From the NCBI RefSeq assembly GCF_026672545.1, contig NZ_JAPPRJ010000009.1, positions 744,001-808,000 of the forward strand: a stretch of 64,000 nt of DNA, read 5' to 3'. This DNA comes from Rhizobium sp. SL86. Lineage in GTDB: Bacteria; Pseudomonadota; Alphaproteobacteria; Rhizobiales; Rhizobiaceae. This document shows, in pieces, positions 27,919 to 37,569 of this stretch. The notes beneath the pieces are model-generated. The model saw only the letters and a program-made list of their open reading frames with translations. It had not been told where the DNA came from and ran no database searches. How positions within the stretch are numbered: position 1 is the first letter of the stretch; every line of letters begins with the position of its first letter. Both the position numbers and the translations under genes were made by a program.

Positions 27919-28988
27919 GTCGGGTACCTTTCTGCGATGACCATGAGACTGAGAACGTGGAGAGTTGAGGGGTAGTAATCAGTTGGCGTAAAGTTAGAGA
28001 TCGCGTCGACATTCAAGGGTCTGCCTAAGCTGCATTCGACAACCTCGGCCACCGCCTTGTATCCGGCGTCTGTCAAGAACGAGGTCTGAGTCGCCGTTGC
28101 CAGTTCGACCACCGCCAGGCCGTTTGCTGGCGTCTTGCGCCACTGACGTGCAAACACCTCAAGCAGTTCAGGATATTCGGCGCTGTACCAGGCAAGATAG
28201 AGCGGCACCCGGATCGCATCGTATCCGAATTGCGACGGATATCCCTTTGCAGGCCTTGGCTCCCGTTGAGACAGGGAGATCCAGTCCGGCGGCAGTTGCG
28301 CCGGCCCAAAGCGGGCCTCCCTCATCAGCGACAGTCCGCTCCGCAACAGTGGCCGCGCCGGAAAAGCCTCCGACGTCAACCCCAGGTCATTGAGCGCCGG
28401 AAATACCCAGTAGGATAAATTGACGATCGGACCATCGGGCTGATCATTCGCCTTGAAACCGTGAACTCCCGGCATCAGCATCTTGCCGTAAGCCGTGTCG
28501 AGCGTTGCCTTCGCGGTAATGGCCTGTGCAATCTGAAGCGCCAGTTTTTTGTAGTCCGCACGTCCCCAGAGTTTGCTCGCGCGCAACAGCGCCCAGGCAA
28601 TGAGCAGGTCGCCGTCCGTTGCATTGTTCTTGTCTTTGACGTGCGGTTTTTGTGATCCATCCCATCGCCATGATGCCAGTGCATCGTCGCGCGTCATGAG
28701 ATTGGCGCGTGTCCACTTCCAGATCGACTCGAAGGATCTGCGGTCGTTTGCGATCACAGCCATCAGCATGCCATAACCTTGGCTTTCGCTATGGCTGATA
28801 TCGCCCGCCTTGTTATCGATGACACGTCCTTCACCGGTCACAAATTTATGCCGGTAAAGTTCCCACGCTCCGGAGGCGAGGTCCGCCGCCGGGTTGTCGC
28901 CTCCCGAAGGCTGTGCCATCGAAACAGGCGGACCTAAACACAACATCATCGCCGCGAAGGGAATGATCAGCTTCTTTAATGCCATCAT
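27897..28988 (-). CDS. bcsZ: Cellulose-operon endoglucanase (GH8)
   Basis: 363 residues; a signal peptide (LIIPFAAMMLCLGPPVSMAQ) is followed by the GH8 fold. SHSESQGYGMLMAVI carries the general-acid glutamate region, and ASWRWDGSQ, NATDGDLLIAWALL and SYWVFPALNDL are typical. BcsZ hydrolyses beta-1,4-glucan in the periplasm and trims or untangles nascent cellulose; its Agrobacterium counterpart is celC. ATG 28988 overlaps the bcsB stop (ATGA), with a second ATG at 28985. The 3' end runs 22 bp into the TPR gene, so all four genes are one transcript. Confidence 0.92.
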   Translation of the reverse strand: MMALKKLIIPFAAMMLCLGPPVSMAQPSGGDNPAADLASGAWELYRHKFVTGEGRVIDNKAGDISHSESQGYGMLMAVIANDRRSFESIWKWTRANLMTRDDALASWRWDGSQKPHVKDKNNATDGDLLIAWALLRASKLWGRADYKKLALQIAQAITAKATLDTAYGKMLMPGVHGFKANDQPDGPIVNLSYWVFPALNDLGLTSEAFPARPLLRSGLSLMREARFGPAQLPPDWISLSQREPRPAKGYPSQFGYDAIRVPLYLAWYSAEYPELLEVFARQWRKTPANGLAVVELATATQTSFLTDAGYKAVAEVVECSLGRPLNVDAISNFTPTDYYPSTLHVLSLMVIAERYPTCLTGSR

Positions 28989-31294
28989 TGCTTGCGCCGA
29001 CCTCCCCGAAGGACGAAGAACGAGGAGACCCCCAGCAAGATTGCTGCAACAACCTGTGCGATGGTGAATTCCAGCGGATTGTTCGCCAGCCAACCGGCCA
29101 AAATGAGCCTTCCGTTTCGCAGCGACATTGCCTGCGTTTCATAAAGCTCCTGGCTCTGTGCTTCTTTTCTTTCGATCAGCTTTCCGCCGCGGTCAAACGC
29201 CTGAACGGTACCGCCAATTTGGCTCCAGGCTTTTGCCTGCGTCATTGCGTTGACGCTTTCTTGAAGAACCGCCTCATCCCGTGCCGCCAATATCGTCCAT
29301 GAGGACCTTGGCGCGGTATTGCGTTGAGCCAAGACAAGATCCGCCTGGACCGGCATTTCGTAGGTTTCGTCGTTTGGAAGGACCTGGGGGTTGCCGATCA
29401 TTTGGAGATGGGCGGCCTGGGCCTTCAGACGCTCATAGGCATTTTCCGCAACAGTTTTAGCCAGATCGGCATATTGCTTCAGCTTACCGTCTTGCGCTGC
29501 GGGTATGTCGCTGGAACCATTGTCGCCGAATGCTGCAAAGCCCGTATCTCCCAACACAGTCATGGATGTGTTCGCTGCAGTCAGGTTGCCGAGCGTGGGA
29601 GTAAGATCGATGCGCAGGTCCGAGAGCACGTTTCGGCCGAGATCGCCGAAGGTGCCAACCGCCAGCAGAGGGGTCGTGCGATCAGCGGGCCATTCGCTGG
29701 TGGAGGTCACCTTTGTGGCCACACCGGAGAGGTAGGCTGACTTGGCAAGGAAGGTAGCTGCCGCCCCAAGCGAAGGCTTGTTGTAATCCCTGATATAAAG
29801 AGGGATCGCCTCGCTGAGGCTGCCACCGGCAAAGTTGCCGGCCGTGGCAACAGCCAGATCTGGCGAATGACCAACCCGCGCGAAAACCGGCATTTCCAGG
29901 GAGCTGTCCGCTTTCACATGCAGACGGGGTGCCACGGACATCAGGGTTTGGGGATCACACACGGTATCCGCACCAGCACTCAGATCAGCCTCGAAGCGGA
30001 TAATGTTTTTGCCCGGACGCAGCTTGTTAAGCGGGATGGGGAGATGCTGGTCCACGATGCGGCCTGACCGTCCGTCGGCAAGGCTCACCGTGGCAACCGT
30101 GTCTCCGTTCGCTCGCACGAGCAGCCGCGCATTGGAGGACAGTCCGGCGGCGTAATCCGCATTGAGATTGAGGGTGGCTGCGCCATAATCGCCGGGATAG
30201 AAGTCCGCAGGAAGATTGAATGCGAAATCTTGATCATAATGCCGACCGGAGAACGGACGCGAAATGAAGCCGAGGTTGGAGAGCGCTGTGCGGCTACCGG
30301 AATTCAGTGTTTGACCGCGCCTGTTCTCCATTGCCCGGCGGCCCTGGATAGATCCGTCCTTGTAGTGCTGCCGACTGTCGAGCGCGAACTGGTCCACCAA
30401 CTGGGCAAGTGCCTCGTCGGATCGGGCAGATGCAATCAGTCTGGCCTCCCCTGTCTCAGCATTGGTCTCGATGCGGATCCCTTCGGTAAGATCGCCTGCC
30501 TTTTCTCCCAGTGCCTGCCGTAGCGTTGCAAACGTTCCGACCGCCAGTTCAACACCAGGTTCTTTGGTTGGAGCGCTGGCGATGTTGATGACGGCTCGAT
30601 CGAGCTGCCCGGCAATCACCAGAGATTGAACCATTGATATGGTTTGATCGACTTCGTTGCTGGATGCTGTACGCGGCAAGATGGCTCGCACAGCAGGACG
30701 ACCCGTCATATTGCTGTAGGCCAGCAGGGCTGACAAATCGTCGCCTTTATCGCCGGAGGACTTGGTGAACGAAAAGCCGGTACCGGCAGGATCGATCTGG
30801 CTCCAGAGTTCATAGGTCGCATCGATCGAGCAATCGACCCGATGGGACTGGTCGGCCAGGATCACCAGAGAGTTGTAACCCGGCTGCAACACGCCCTTTG
30901 GCACGTCCAATTCAATGCGGCGGGCATTGCCCGAGAGTAGCTCGACATTGCCAATATCCTGGTCATTGACGAACAGGCGCAAGCGGGAGCGTTCCGGAGC
31001 AACCGAAATTGCCGTCTGCAGCTTGATGATGAGTTTTGTCGTTCCCGTCATTTCCGAGGGGAGGACGAGGAACGGGAACTCGCGACTTGTCGCTTCGCCA
31101 GCGAAAAACAGCTCATTGCTATCGGCCATGATGGGACGCAAGGATCGGTCGATTTGCGTCGTCTGAGGTGCCGTTGGCTGAGGGCGCGTTTTTGGCGCGA
31201 GAACGAAGCCGCCAGTGGCCGAGCTGGCGTGAGCAATTTCCGCCAGGATTGTCAGGATGAGAGCCGATGTGGCCAGACGCGAAAACATTCTCAT
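28985..31294 (-). CDS. bcsB: Cellulose synthase periplasmic subunit B
   Basis: 769 residues. A signal peptide (SRLATSALILTILAEIAHAS), a large periplasmic region with BcsB jelly-roll/flavodoxin-like modules (LRLFVNDQDIGNVELLSG; GYNSLVILADQSHRVDC; SSNARLLVRANGDTVATVSL) and a C-terminal membrane helix (VVAAILLGVSSFFVL) followed by RGGRRK. BcsB anchors to BcsA and guides the glucan across the periplasm. The older name as c-di-GMP-binding subunit is historical. The ATG overlaps the bcsA stop (ATGA); an alternative ATG two codons later has GGAGA at better spacing. Confidence 0.93.
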   Translation of the reverse strand: MRMFSRLATSALILTILAEIAHASSATGGFVLAPKTRPQPTAPQTTQIDRSLRPIMADSNELFFAGEATSREFPFLVLPSEMTGTTKLIIKLQTAISVAPERSRLRLFVNDQDIGNVELLSGNARRIELDVPKGVLQPGYNSLVILADQSHRVDCSIDATYELWSQIDPAGTGFSFTKSSGDKGDDLSALLAYSNMTGRPAVRAILPRTASSNEVDQTISMVQSLVIAGQLDRAVINIASAPTKEPGVELAVGTFATLRQALGEKAGDLTEGIRIETNAETGEARLIASARSDEALAQLVDQFALDSRQHYKDGSIQGRRAMENRRGQTLNSGSRTALSNLGFISRPFSGRHYDQDFAFNLPADFYPGDYGAATLNLNADYAAGLSSNARLLVRANGDTVATVSLADGRSGRIVDQHLPIPLNKLRPGKNIIRFEADLSAGADTVCDPQTLMSVAPRLHVKADSSLEMPVFARVGHSPDLAVATAGNFAGGSLSEAIPLYIRDYNKPSLGAAATFLAKSAYLSGVATKVTSTSEWPADRTTPLLAVGTFGDLGRNVLSDLRIDLTPTLGNLTAANTSMTVLGDTGFAAFGDNGSSDIPAAQDGKLKQYADLAKTVAENAYERLKAQAAHLQMIGNPQVLPNDETYEMPVQADLVLAQRNTAPRSSWTILAARDEAVLQESVNAMTQAKAWSQIGGTVQAFDRGGKLIERKEAQSQELYETQAMSLRNGRLILAGWLANNPLEFTIAQVVAAILLGVSSFFVLRGGRRKQ

Positions 31295-33525
31295 TCTCCA
31301 ATCTCCCGATGGCGCAAGGCAGCCGTGGCGACAACCGGAGAGGTGGAAACGGACTTCGTTTTGCGCTCGCCGACCGGCTGGTTCGGAGTACCGCTCAATG
31401 CAATCGACAGAGCGGAAAGCGGGCAGGTCACCGCCCAGCGGATGAAGCGGATGCTCCCTGCGATCAGGCTCTTGGGCTTCCGGCGAAGCTCCCTTTGATT
31501 TCGCACAACTGAAAGATCTCGGAACATCAGTTCAGCGATAATCGGGAAATGATGAGCTTCTGCTTCGAATTTCAACTCGATGCTGTTGTCGCCGGTGCCT
31601 GAAATAGCACCGATGTGAACCGGCAGGCTGGTGATGAGCATATTCGCAGATGGATCGAGCAGGCGAAGTCGGCCGTACTCACCTTTGCGCAACTGGCGCG
31701 TGGTCGCTTCAACCGGCACAAGGCGGCCAACACGTGCAGAGGCATTGATGATTGCCCCTTTCAGCACCGTCTCACCAAACTCGACTTCCACGGATGCCCG
31801 CACGGGCAGTTCGACCCCGGCAACATCTTGGCCTCGTTCCGTCACCACGCCGAGTGCTGCCCCGGCGATAACCAAGTTCATCCAGTTCCAGATACCAGCG
31901 ATCAGTAGCAGGCTCGAAATTTCCGGCTCTGTATTGTAGCGGTAAGCCGCAACAAAGAGGGTGATGGCCAGAACCGCAAAGATGACGACGTAAGGCAATG
32001 CCAGCTCGGAAATGCTGTCATGTTTCTGCGAAACGCCCTTTGCCGTGACCTTGAAGGTTGGACTTTTCGGCTTGAGAATGACGCTTACGATGGCTTTGAT
32101 GAGGTAGACACTCTGAACATATTCATAAAGCTCTGAAACCCAGGGCCAGCGTACATTTCCGTAGAGATACGTGCGAACCATTTCAGCAACGATGATATAC
32201 ATCACCGTATAGGCGATAAAATCTTCGAAGGATGCGACGAAGATCTTCATGTTGAACAATACAAAGAGAATGGGCGCGATCAGAAATGCCGCCCGTACGA
32301 ACGGAAAGAACCAGAAGAGTGCACTGGATAGGTAGCTGACACGCTGTGGAAAGCTCAGGCCGCGCTTGAACAGCGGATTCTTCAGGAGAAGGATCTGGAC
32401 CATTCCCTGACACCAGCGAGAACGTTGGCCGATGAAGCTTGCCAGGGTTTCCGGTTGAAGGCCGGAGATAAGCGGCTTGTCGATGTAGCGACTGTTCCAG
32501 CCGCGAGAGTGAAGCTCAAGGGCCGTTTCACAGTCTTCGGTGATCGTAATTCCGGAAAACCCACCGACTTCTTCCAAAGCTTCGCGCCGAAGAACAGCTG
32601 CAGATCCGCAAAAGAAGGACGCGTTCCAACGATCCAGTCCCTTCTGGATCTTGCCGTAGAACATTTCGTTTTCCGAAGGCATCTTGCCAAAAGTGCCAAG
32701 ATTGCGTTCGATCGGGTCCGGATTGGAAAAGAAGTGCGGCGTCTGAACCAGGAAGAGCTTGGGATCCGTCAGGAAGTGTCCCACCGTCTGCCGCAGGAAG
32801 CTTCGCTCTGGTGCATGGTCAGCGTCAAAGACGACGACCAGTTCGCCGGTTGTGCGCCACAGGGCCGCGTTGAGGTTGCCTGCCTTGGCATGAAGGTTTT
32901 CCGCCCGCGTCAGATAGACGACGCCAAGGTCGCTGCACAGACTCATCAGATCCGCGGCCCTTGCATTTGCCTTTGCGGCAGTGTCTGGATCGCTGCTGAG
33001 CCGTTTGGCGTCCGTGCCGCCATCATCCAGCAGATAGACCGTGAATTTGTCTGCAGGATAGTCCATAGCTGCCGCGGACGCCAAAGTCAGCGCCAGAATT
33101 TCTCGATCCTCGTTATAGCTTGGCACGAAGACATCGATTGTGGGGCAGTCAGCGTCGTCGATCTCCGGCGCAGGAGGTTGCTCGATAGGATCGGCAATCA
33201 CGAAGAGGCTGATGGCGAGCATCAGGATGCAGAACATCTCCGCAGCGTAGAGCAGAATACCCGGCACGAATGAATACAAGTCATCGACGGGCGGGATGGT
33301 GCTTGTGGTGCGCCAGTAGGCGTATTGCAAGATGACGATACTGGCCAAAGCCAGAAAGACATGCCGCCATACACCGCCAAGTCTGAAGAGCATGATCACC
33401 GCAAGAATGGCAATCACCAGCAGCGAGAGGCTGAGCCGCGTCGAATGCCCGACGGGTTGAGCGACCAGCAGGAGCATCAGCAAGGCAACGCAGAACCAAA
33501 AGCCAAATGTAAGGGCTTTAACCAA
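31291..33525 (-). CDS. bcsA: Cellulose synthase catalytic subunit
   Basis: 744 residues, GT2 with about eight membrane helices. Catalytic motifs are complete: YLLDDGG near 165, FDADHAP near 233, ITEDCE (TED) near 327 and QRSRW (QxxRW) near 362. It polymerises UDP-glucose into beta-1,4-glucan and threads it out. The cytoplasmic tail should be a PilZ domain, but the RxxxR motif is replaced by RGQDV and the D/NxSxxG motif reads NASARVG, so c-di-GMP binding may be lost. The start is TTG 33525: a truncated duplicate at 39431 keeps the same TTG and the same GGGAGTGCG leader, which supports it. First gene of the operon; divergent from an AraC-type regulator. Confidence 0.93.
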   Translation of the reverse strand: MVKALTFGFWFCVALLMLLLVAQPVGHSTRLSLSLLVIAILAVIMLFRLGGVWRHVFLALASIVILQYAYWRTTSTIPPVDDLYSFVPGILLYAAEMFCILMLAISLFVIADPIEQPPAPEIDDADCPTIDVFVPSYNEDREILALTLASAAAMDYPADKFTVYLLDDGGTDAKRLSSDPDTAAKANARAADLMSLCSDLGVVYLTRAENLHAKAGNLNAALWRTTGELVVVFDADHAPERSFLRQTVGHFLTDPKLFLVQTPHFFSNPDPIERNLGTFGKMPSENEMFYGKIQKGLDRWNASFFCGSAAVLRREALEEVGGFSGITITEDCETALELHSRGWNSRYIDKPLISGLQPETLASFIGQRSRWCQGMVQILLLKNPLFKRGLSFPQRVSYLSSALFWFFPFVRAAFLIAPILFVLFNMKIFVASFEDFIAYTVMYIIVAEMVRTYLYGNVRWPWVSELYEYVQSVYLIKAIVSVILKPKSPTFKVTAKGVSQKHDSISELALPYVVIFAVLAITLFVAAYRYNTEPEISSLLLIAGIWNWMNLVIAGAALGVVTERGQDVAGVELPVRASVEVEFGETVLKGAIINASARVGRLVPVEATTRQLRKGEYGRLRLLDPSANMLITSLPVHIGAISGTGDNSIELKFEAEAHHFPIIAELMFRDLSVVRNQRELRRKPKSLIAGSIRFIRWAVTCPLSALSIALSGTPNQPVGERKTKSVSTSPVVATAALRHREIGE

Positions 33526-33945
33526 GATAACGCACTCCCATGTGGGTTACGAACATCACTTCGTGTGTGAGACGACAAAGGCTGTGCGTTCAGCAAGATC
33601 GACAGTCGAGGCGTGCCCACTTTCGTAAGGTAAAGGAGAGGTTAATCCGCAATGAAAGGCGTCTGTCTCAATTGTTGCGGCTTTGTCCGTTTTCTTATGC
33701 TTATTGTCCAGAATCGTACGCGTATAATTAAAGTATTGACCGAAAATTTACCCGTGAATATATATTCATACAAATATCCACACCGTAAGTTCGATCTTGA
33801 TGCGCATATTGCTTCGAATTAATCGAGTGAGATGAAAAAATAGTCACAATTTCGTAGCAATATGTTCTTTTTTTGTGCGCTGCATGATGGAATTTAGATC
33901 ATGAATTCCGCTTATATGCTTTGTTAATAGACGAGAAGGTTCGGC
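33526..33945. promoter_or_regulatory. Divergent bcsA / araC-type promoter region with palindrome
   Basis: 420 bp of AT-rich, gene-free sequence shared by two divergent genes. TGAATATATATTCA at 33755-33768 is a perfect 14-bp palindrome about 230 bp from the bcsA start, and a TATAAT is at 33723-33728. This is the likely site of control of cellulose synthesis, possibly by the adjacent regulator; no known operator was identified. Confidence 0.5.
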
Positions 33946-34956
33946 ATGACAAAGAGGATTGGCGTCTTACTCTGGGACAATGTATCACTTGCCGAGATGG
34001 CTGATCTCGCGAAGTGTATCGAAATGGTCAATAAGCTTGCGGGACAGGAGATCTTCTCGCTGACAACCTTCGCAAAATCGCGAGGGGCCGTGTCACGTAT
34101 TGGCACGTGGTTGGTGTGCAGTGCTGCCTATAGCTTGGAGGAGGTGCCTGATGATTTTGAGATCATTCTGATACCGCCGGCGGAGTGTTTGACCCCCAAA
34201 GCCTCAGACGCTGACTGCGTGACCTTTTTTGCTTCCCGCAACAATGTCCGTCGGGTCTGCGCATGGGGGAACGGTGTCGTCTTCGCGGCGGCATCCGGCG
34301 TGACCCAGGGGCGCAGGATTGCCTGCGACCCTGCGGACGTCCCAGCAATTCTGTCCATTGATCGTCGGGCAACCATCGAACCTTTTGCGGACTTTTGCGA
34401 TGCTGGCTTTCTCTGGACCTGGACATCCAACAACAGGGCAAAGAACGTCGTATTGGCTTTGGTGGGGAGCGAATTCGGGCTGCCGTTCGCCCAGGAGCTT
34501 GCCAGGCGCATCGGAGTCTTTGAGCGAATGAGCCAGATGGTCAGTGGATCTCGCAATTCGGTGCGAAGTTCATCCATGGATAAGCTAAAGGACTGGATAG
34601 AGCAGAATCCGAGCGCTGACCTCACGGTTCCTGCGCTTGCCAAAATGGTATCCATGACCGAAAAGACGCTGTCACGGACGTTCAAGGATCGGACTGGTCA
34701 GACCCTTGGGGGCTTTATCCTATCCGTTCGCCTTGGGCACGCCTGCGATTTGCTTCTGAACTCCGACCGCAAGATCAAGGATATTGCACGTCTCAGCGGA
34801 CTTGGAAGTCAAGCCAACATGCGACAGTTGTTCATTACGAAACTGGGACAATCACCCAGTAAATTTCGCATGAAGCAAATAGTGCCCATCGATATGTTTA
34901 GGAAATCCGACAGCATGCAGGACCGCCCTTCGGGTCTTTCGGCGCGCACCCATTAA
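33946..34956 (+). CDS. GlxA-type AraC-family regulator
   Basis: 336 residues. The N-terminal half (about 4-180) is a DJ-1/PfpI-like class I amidotransferase fold (KRIGVLLWDNVSLAEMADLA; VCAWGNGVVFAAASG, where the usual cysteine nucleophile elbow is not conserved). The C-terminal half (about 205-310) has the two HTHs of AraC proteins (TVPALAKMVSMTEKTLSRTF; IKDIARLSGLGSQANMRQLF, then GQSPSKFR). Such proteins sense a small molecule or act as activators. Divergent orientation with bcsA, sharing 420 bp, makes the cellulose operon the obvious candidate target. Confidence 0.85.
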   Translation: MTKRIGVLLWDNVSLAEMADLAKCIEMVNKLAGQEIFSLTTFAKSRGAVSRIGTWLVCSAAYSLEEVPDDFEIILIPPAECLTPKASDADCVTFFASRNNVRRVCAWGNGVVFAAASGVTQGRRIACDPADVPAILSIDRRATIEPFADFCDAGFLWTWTSNNRAKNVVLALVGSEFGLPFAQELARRIGVFERMSQMVSGSRNSVRSSSMDKLKDWIEQNPSADLTVPALAKMVSMTEKTLSRTFKDRTGQTLGGFILSVRLGHACDLLLNSDRKIKDIARLSGLGSQANMRQLFITKLGQSPSKFRMKQIVPIDMFRKSDSMQDRPSGLSARTH

Positions 34957-35511
34957 ATGTAATCGATCTGGAGACGCTTAGAGCATGACCACTTTATTCG
35001 GAGTGATATCCGCATGATTTGAAGTGATTGGCGTATTCTTGCAGTTCGAAGTAGTGTGGCGATCTGGCCGACAGCGTTCCATAAGAGACGGACTCGAAAA
35101 GGGATCGCGTCCCAGGACATTGTGTAGCTTCGACGACCACGGTTCGTCCCAGAGGGAGGGATGAGTGGCGGGTGGCAGACCGATCAACGGATCATCAGCT
35201 CATTGCGGCGATCGTTTCCAGTGTCATTTGGCGGGATCGTTGGACGGCCCTCGGCAAATCAGTGATGCGAGGCCGATCCAGCCGCGGGATATCGGCAGCA
35301 ACGGCTCAAGCAGTGCGCAATCCCGGTCTGTGCTGTCGCTTGTACAGCTACCGTCGGCCGGGCAGAATGCCGACGGGCGATTTCTATTCAGGCCATCGTG
35401 ACCTCGATCGAATCGTCGCAAATCCGAAGGAATCATAACCTTTCGAAATCGCCCATCTCTTTTTCAGGCAGCCTCTTAGCAATTGCCGGAATGGAAGGTC
35501 ATGGCTCCCTG
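34957..35511. other. Gene-free 555 bp with transposase debris
   Basis: Between the AraC-type gene and the bgsA stop. It contains the IS5-like fragment described separately; nothing else recognised. Confidence 0.45.
35224..35436 (-). pseudogene. Probable IS5-family transposase fragment
   Basis: One minus frame contains DSTDRDCALLEPLLPISRG followed by WIGLASLICRG, resembling the LTDxEWxLLEPLLP start of IS5-family insertases. Only about 35 residues match and the flanks are decayed, so the call is weak. Confidence 0.4.
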
Positions 35512-37512
35512 TCACGTCGTCCGTAGAGGACGATAAAGCGCTAGTGCAAACGCCGTAAGCGCCTCCGTTTTTTCAACCGAATTGACCATCTCTCCACTGA
35601 ACAGGCGCCTGATCAGGCGGCGCCTCGTCGCCGCATCTGTTTCCAGACGGAGAACCAGACCGTCGCGGCCTTCCGGTTTCCCGTTCGTTTGTTCCAAGCG
35701 CGCAGGCAAAACGAAGTCTTCGACGTGCAAAGTCATTGCCTGATCAATGCATGGATCTTTCAGCGCCGGCCCTTTGACGATAGCGCTGTGCGGCGACAAC
35801 GATGAGATGATGACCCTTTGCCTCTGCCCGTCCAGGACCAGTTCGCCGGGTCGGTCGAGGTGTATGAGATCGGTATGGGGCGAACGCGGCAGATCGATGC
35901 AGAGATAGATGGCGATGATGAGCATCAGAGAATTAAAGTAACACCAGGCGCAAATCACGATCATCGTTTCGGCATTGGCCACGTTCAACGGAAACTCGAC
36001 AAGATTAAGATAGATGCCCACGCCGTATGCTATCAATGGCAGGGAGAGCACCATAATCTGTCGCCAGTGAAACACGCTTGCGGAACGTTCGACGCCCTTG
36101 GCAGTCACCTTGAACTTGTGACCCAGGGGTTTCAGTAGCCCCACCAATGCCGCCCGAAAGGTCGAGAAATATTCGACCGTGGTGATCGCCTCCGTCAAAA
36201 TCGGCAGACAGCTGCCACGCGACAGCCAGGCCATCCCGACATAGTGGACAAACAGAAATGGGCCGAGATAGGCAAACAATTCTACCACATCGACCGACAC
36301 CGGGAGCACGCCGAAAAACAGGTACAGGATCGGCGCCACGATAATCAGGCATCGCATGAGCGGAGAGATGACAGCCCCCATCAGCAGAGAGAGGAGAAAC
36401 AGACGCGCCAGAACCGGCATGGAATGGCGGCTGAACGGGCCCCATTCGGATCGAACGATCTGCATGTTGCCCAGCGACCAGCGCCCCCTCTGCCCAAGCA
36501 GCTCGCCAATGCCCTCGACCGCCAATCCCTGGGTCAGGATCTCATTCAGGAACACGGTCTTTTGTCCGATTGTCCAGAACTTGACGGAGGTGAGTGTATC
36601 TTCGCAGACGCTTTCTGTCGGAAAGCCTCCGATCGCCTGCAGCGATGCGACCCGTACCAACGAGGATGTTCCGCATGAAGTTGCGATCCCCCAGGCATCC
36701 CGTGCCGGCAAATCCACTCCTTGTGCAAAACGCTGATCGTCCGACAACAGGCCCTCGCCTTTCAAGTTCACCTGCAAGGGATCCGGATTGAAGAAATGCT
36801 GTGGTGTCTGCACAAGACCGACATCCCCACGTTCAAAGAAGGGAACCGCCCGTGACAGAAAACGCGGTGTCGGGACAAAATCAGCATCGAGGATGGCAAT
36901 CAATTCTGGGGGGCGCACGTCCGCCAAAACATGTCGAAGTGCGTGGTTCATGTTTCCAGCCTTCGCATGGGCATTGTCGGAGCGGCGCAGATAGCCGACG
37001 CCGAAGTCCTCCGCCAGGTCTCTTATCTCATCCCGTTTGCCATCATCCAGCAACCAGACACGATAGTTATCGTAATCCATCGCGGTAGCGCCGCATAAGG
37101 TCCGCTCCAGGATATATGCAGATTCGTTGTAGGTCGGAATAAAGACATCGACCAACGGCTGCCTTTCCATCAGACCTGCAAGCCGGGTGGATTCGGCCGA
37201 GCGATCAACATAGCGCGACTGAAACAACCAGGTCAGAAACGCGCCGCTGAGCGCAAGCCCCTCCACGACAAAGAAACCGACCTGCCAGCACACAACAGGC
37301 AAAGGCGTGCGCGTCAGATCGGGAAGCGTCTCAAAGCGCCAAACCAGATAACGCCCAGCAAGAAAAAGGACGAAACATGCCATCAGAAGTCGGATACCAG
37401 ACCTCGTCGGCGACGTTGTGAGGCACATCACAAGAACGACGAGGATCAGCACGCCACGCCAATCAAGTCCGGCAAACTCGGTTATAAAACCGAAGTCAAG
37501 GAAAGATGTCAC
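35512..37512 (-). CDS. bgsA: Mixed-linkage beta-glucan synthase-like GT2 (BgsA-like)
   Basis: 666 residues, nearly the length of Sinorhizobium meliloti BgsA. N-terminal membrane helices, then a GT2 core: WLLDDGKRDE near 154, LDADFVP near 207, CEDTLTS near 305, QRGRW near 340; four more helices, then a C-terminal cytoplasmic domain with DGQRQRVIISSLS that is not a standard PilZ. In S. meliloti BgsA makes linear beta-(1,3)(1,4)-glucan and its C-terminus responds to c-di-GMP. The partner gene bgsB precedes it with a 57-bp gap, the same order as in the S. meliloti bgsBA operon. The start is GTG 37512 with GGAG six bases upstream. A cellulose synthase paralogue is the alternative. Confidence 0.8.
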   Translation of the reverse strand: MTSFLDFGFITEFAGLDWRGVLILVVLVMCLTTSPTRSGIRLLMACFVLFLAGRYLVWRFETLPDLTRTPLPVVCWQVGFFVVEGLALSGAFLTWLFQSRYVDRSAESTRLAGLMERQPLVDVFIPTYNESAYILERTLCGATAMDYDNYRVWLLDDGKRDEIRDLAEDFGVGYLRRSDNAHAKAGNMNHALRHVLADVRPPELIAILDADFVPTPRFLSRAVPFFERGDVGLVQTPQHFFNPDPLQVNLKGEGLLSDDQRFAQGVDLPARDAWGIATSCGTSSLVRVASLQAIGGFPTESVCEDTLTSVKFWTIGQKTVFLNEILTQGLAVEGIGELLGQRGRWSLGNMQIVRSEWGPFSRHSMPVLARLFLLSLLMGAVISPLMRCLIIVAPILYLFFGVLPVSVDVVELFAYLGPFLFVHYVGMAWLSRGSCLPILTEAITTVEYFSTFRAALVGLLKPLGHKFKVTAKGVERSASVFHWRQIMVLSLPLIAYGVGIYLNLVEFPLNVANAETMIVICAWCYFNSLMLIIAIYLCIDLPRSPHTDLIHLDRPGELVLDGQRQRVIISSLSPHSAIVKGPALKDPCIDQAMTLHVEDFVLPARLEQTNGKPEGRDGLVLRLETDAATRRRLIRRLFSGEMVNSVEKTEALTAFALALYRPLRTT

Positions 37513-37569
37513 ATCCCGCTCCTACAAGGGCTGATCCGATAGGCTTCACTCGAGGCGGTTTAGCCGCCG

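Noticed and set aside
34978..35187. Short minus frame near the AraC-type gene as a further transposase piece
   Set aside because: No convincing transposase motif; left inside the gene-free region.
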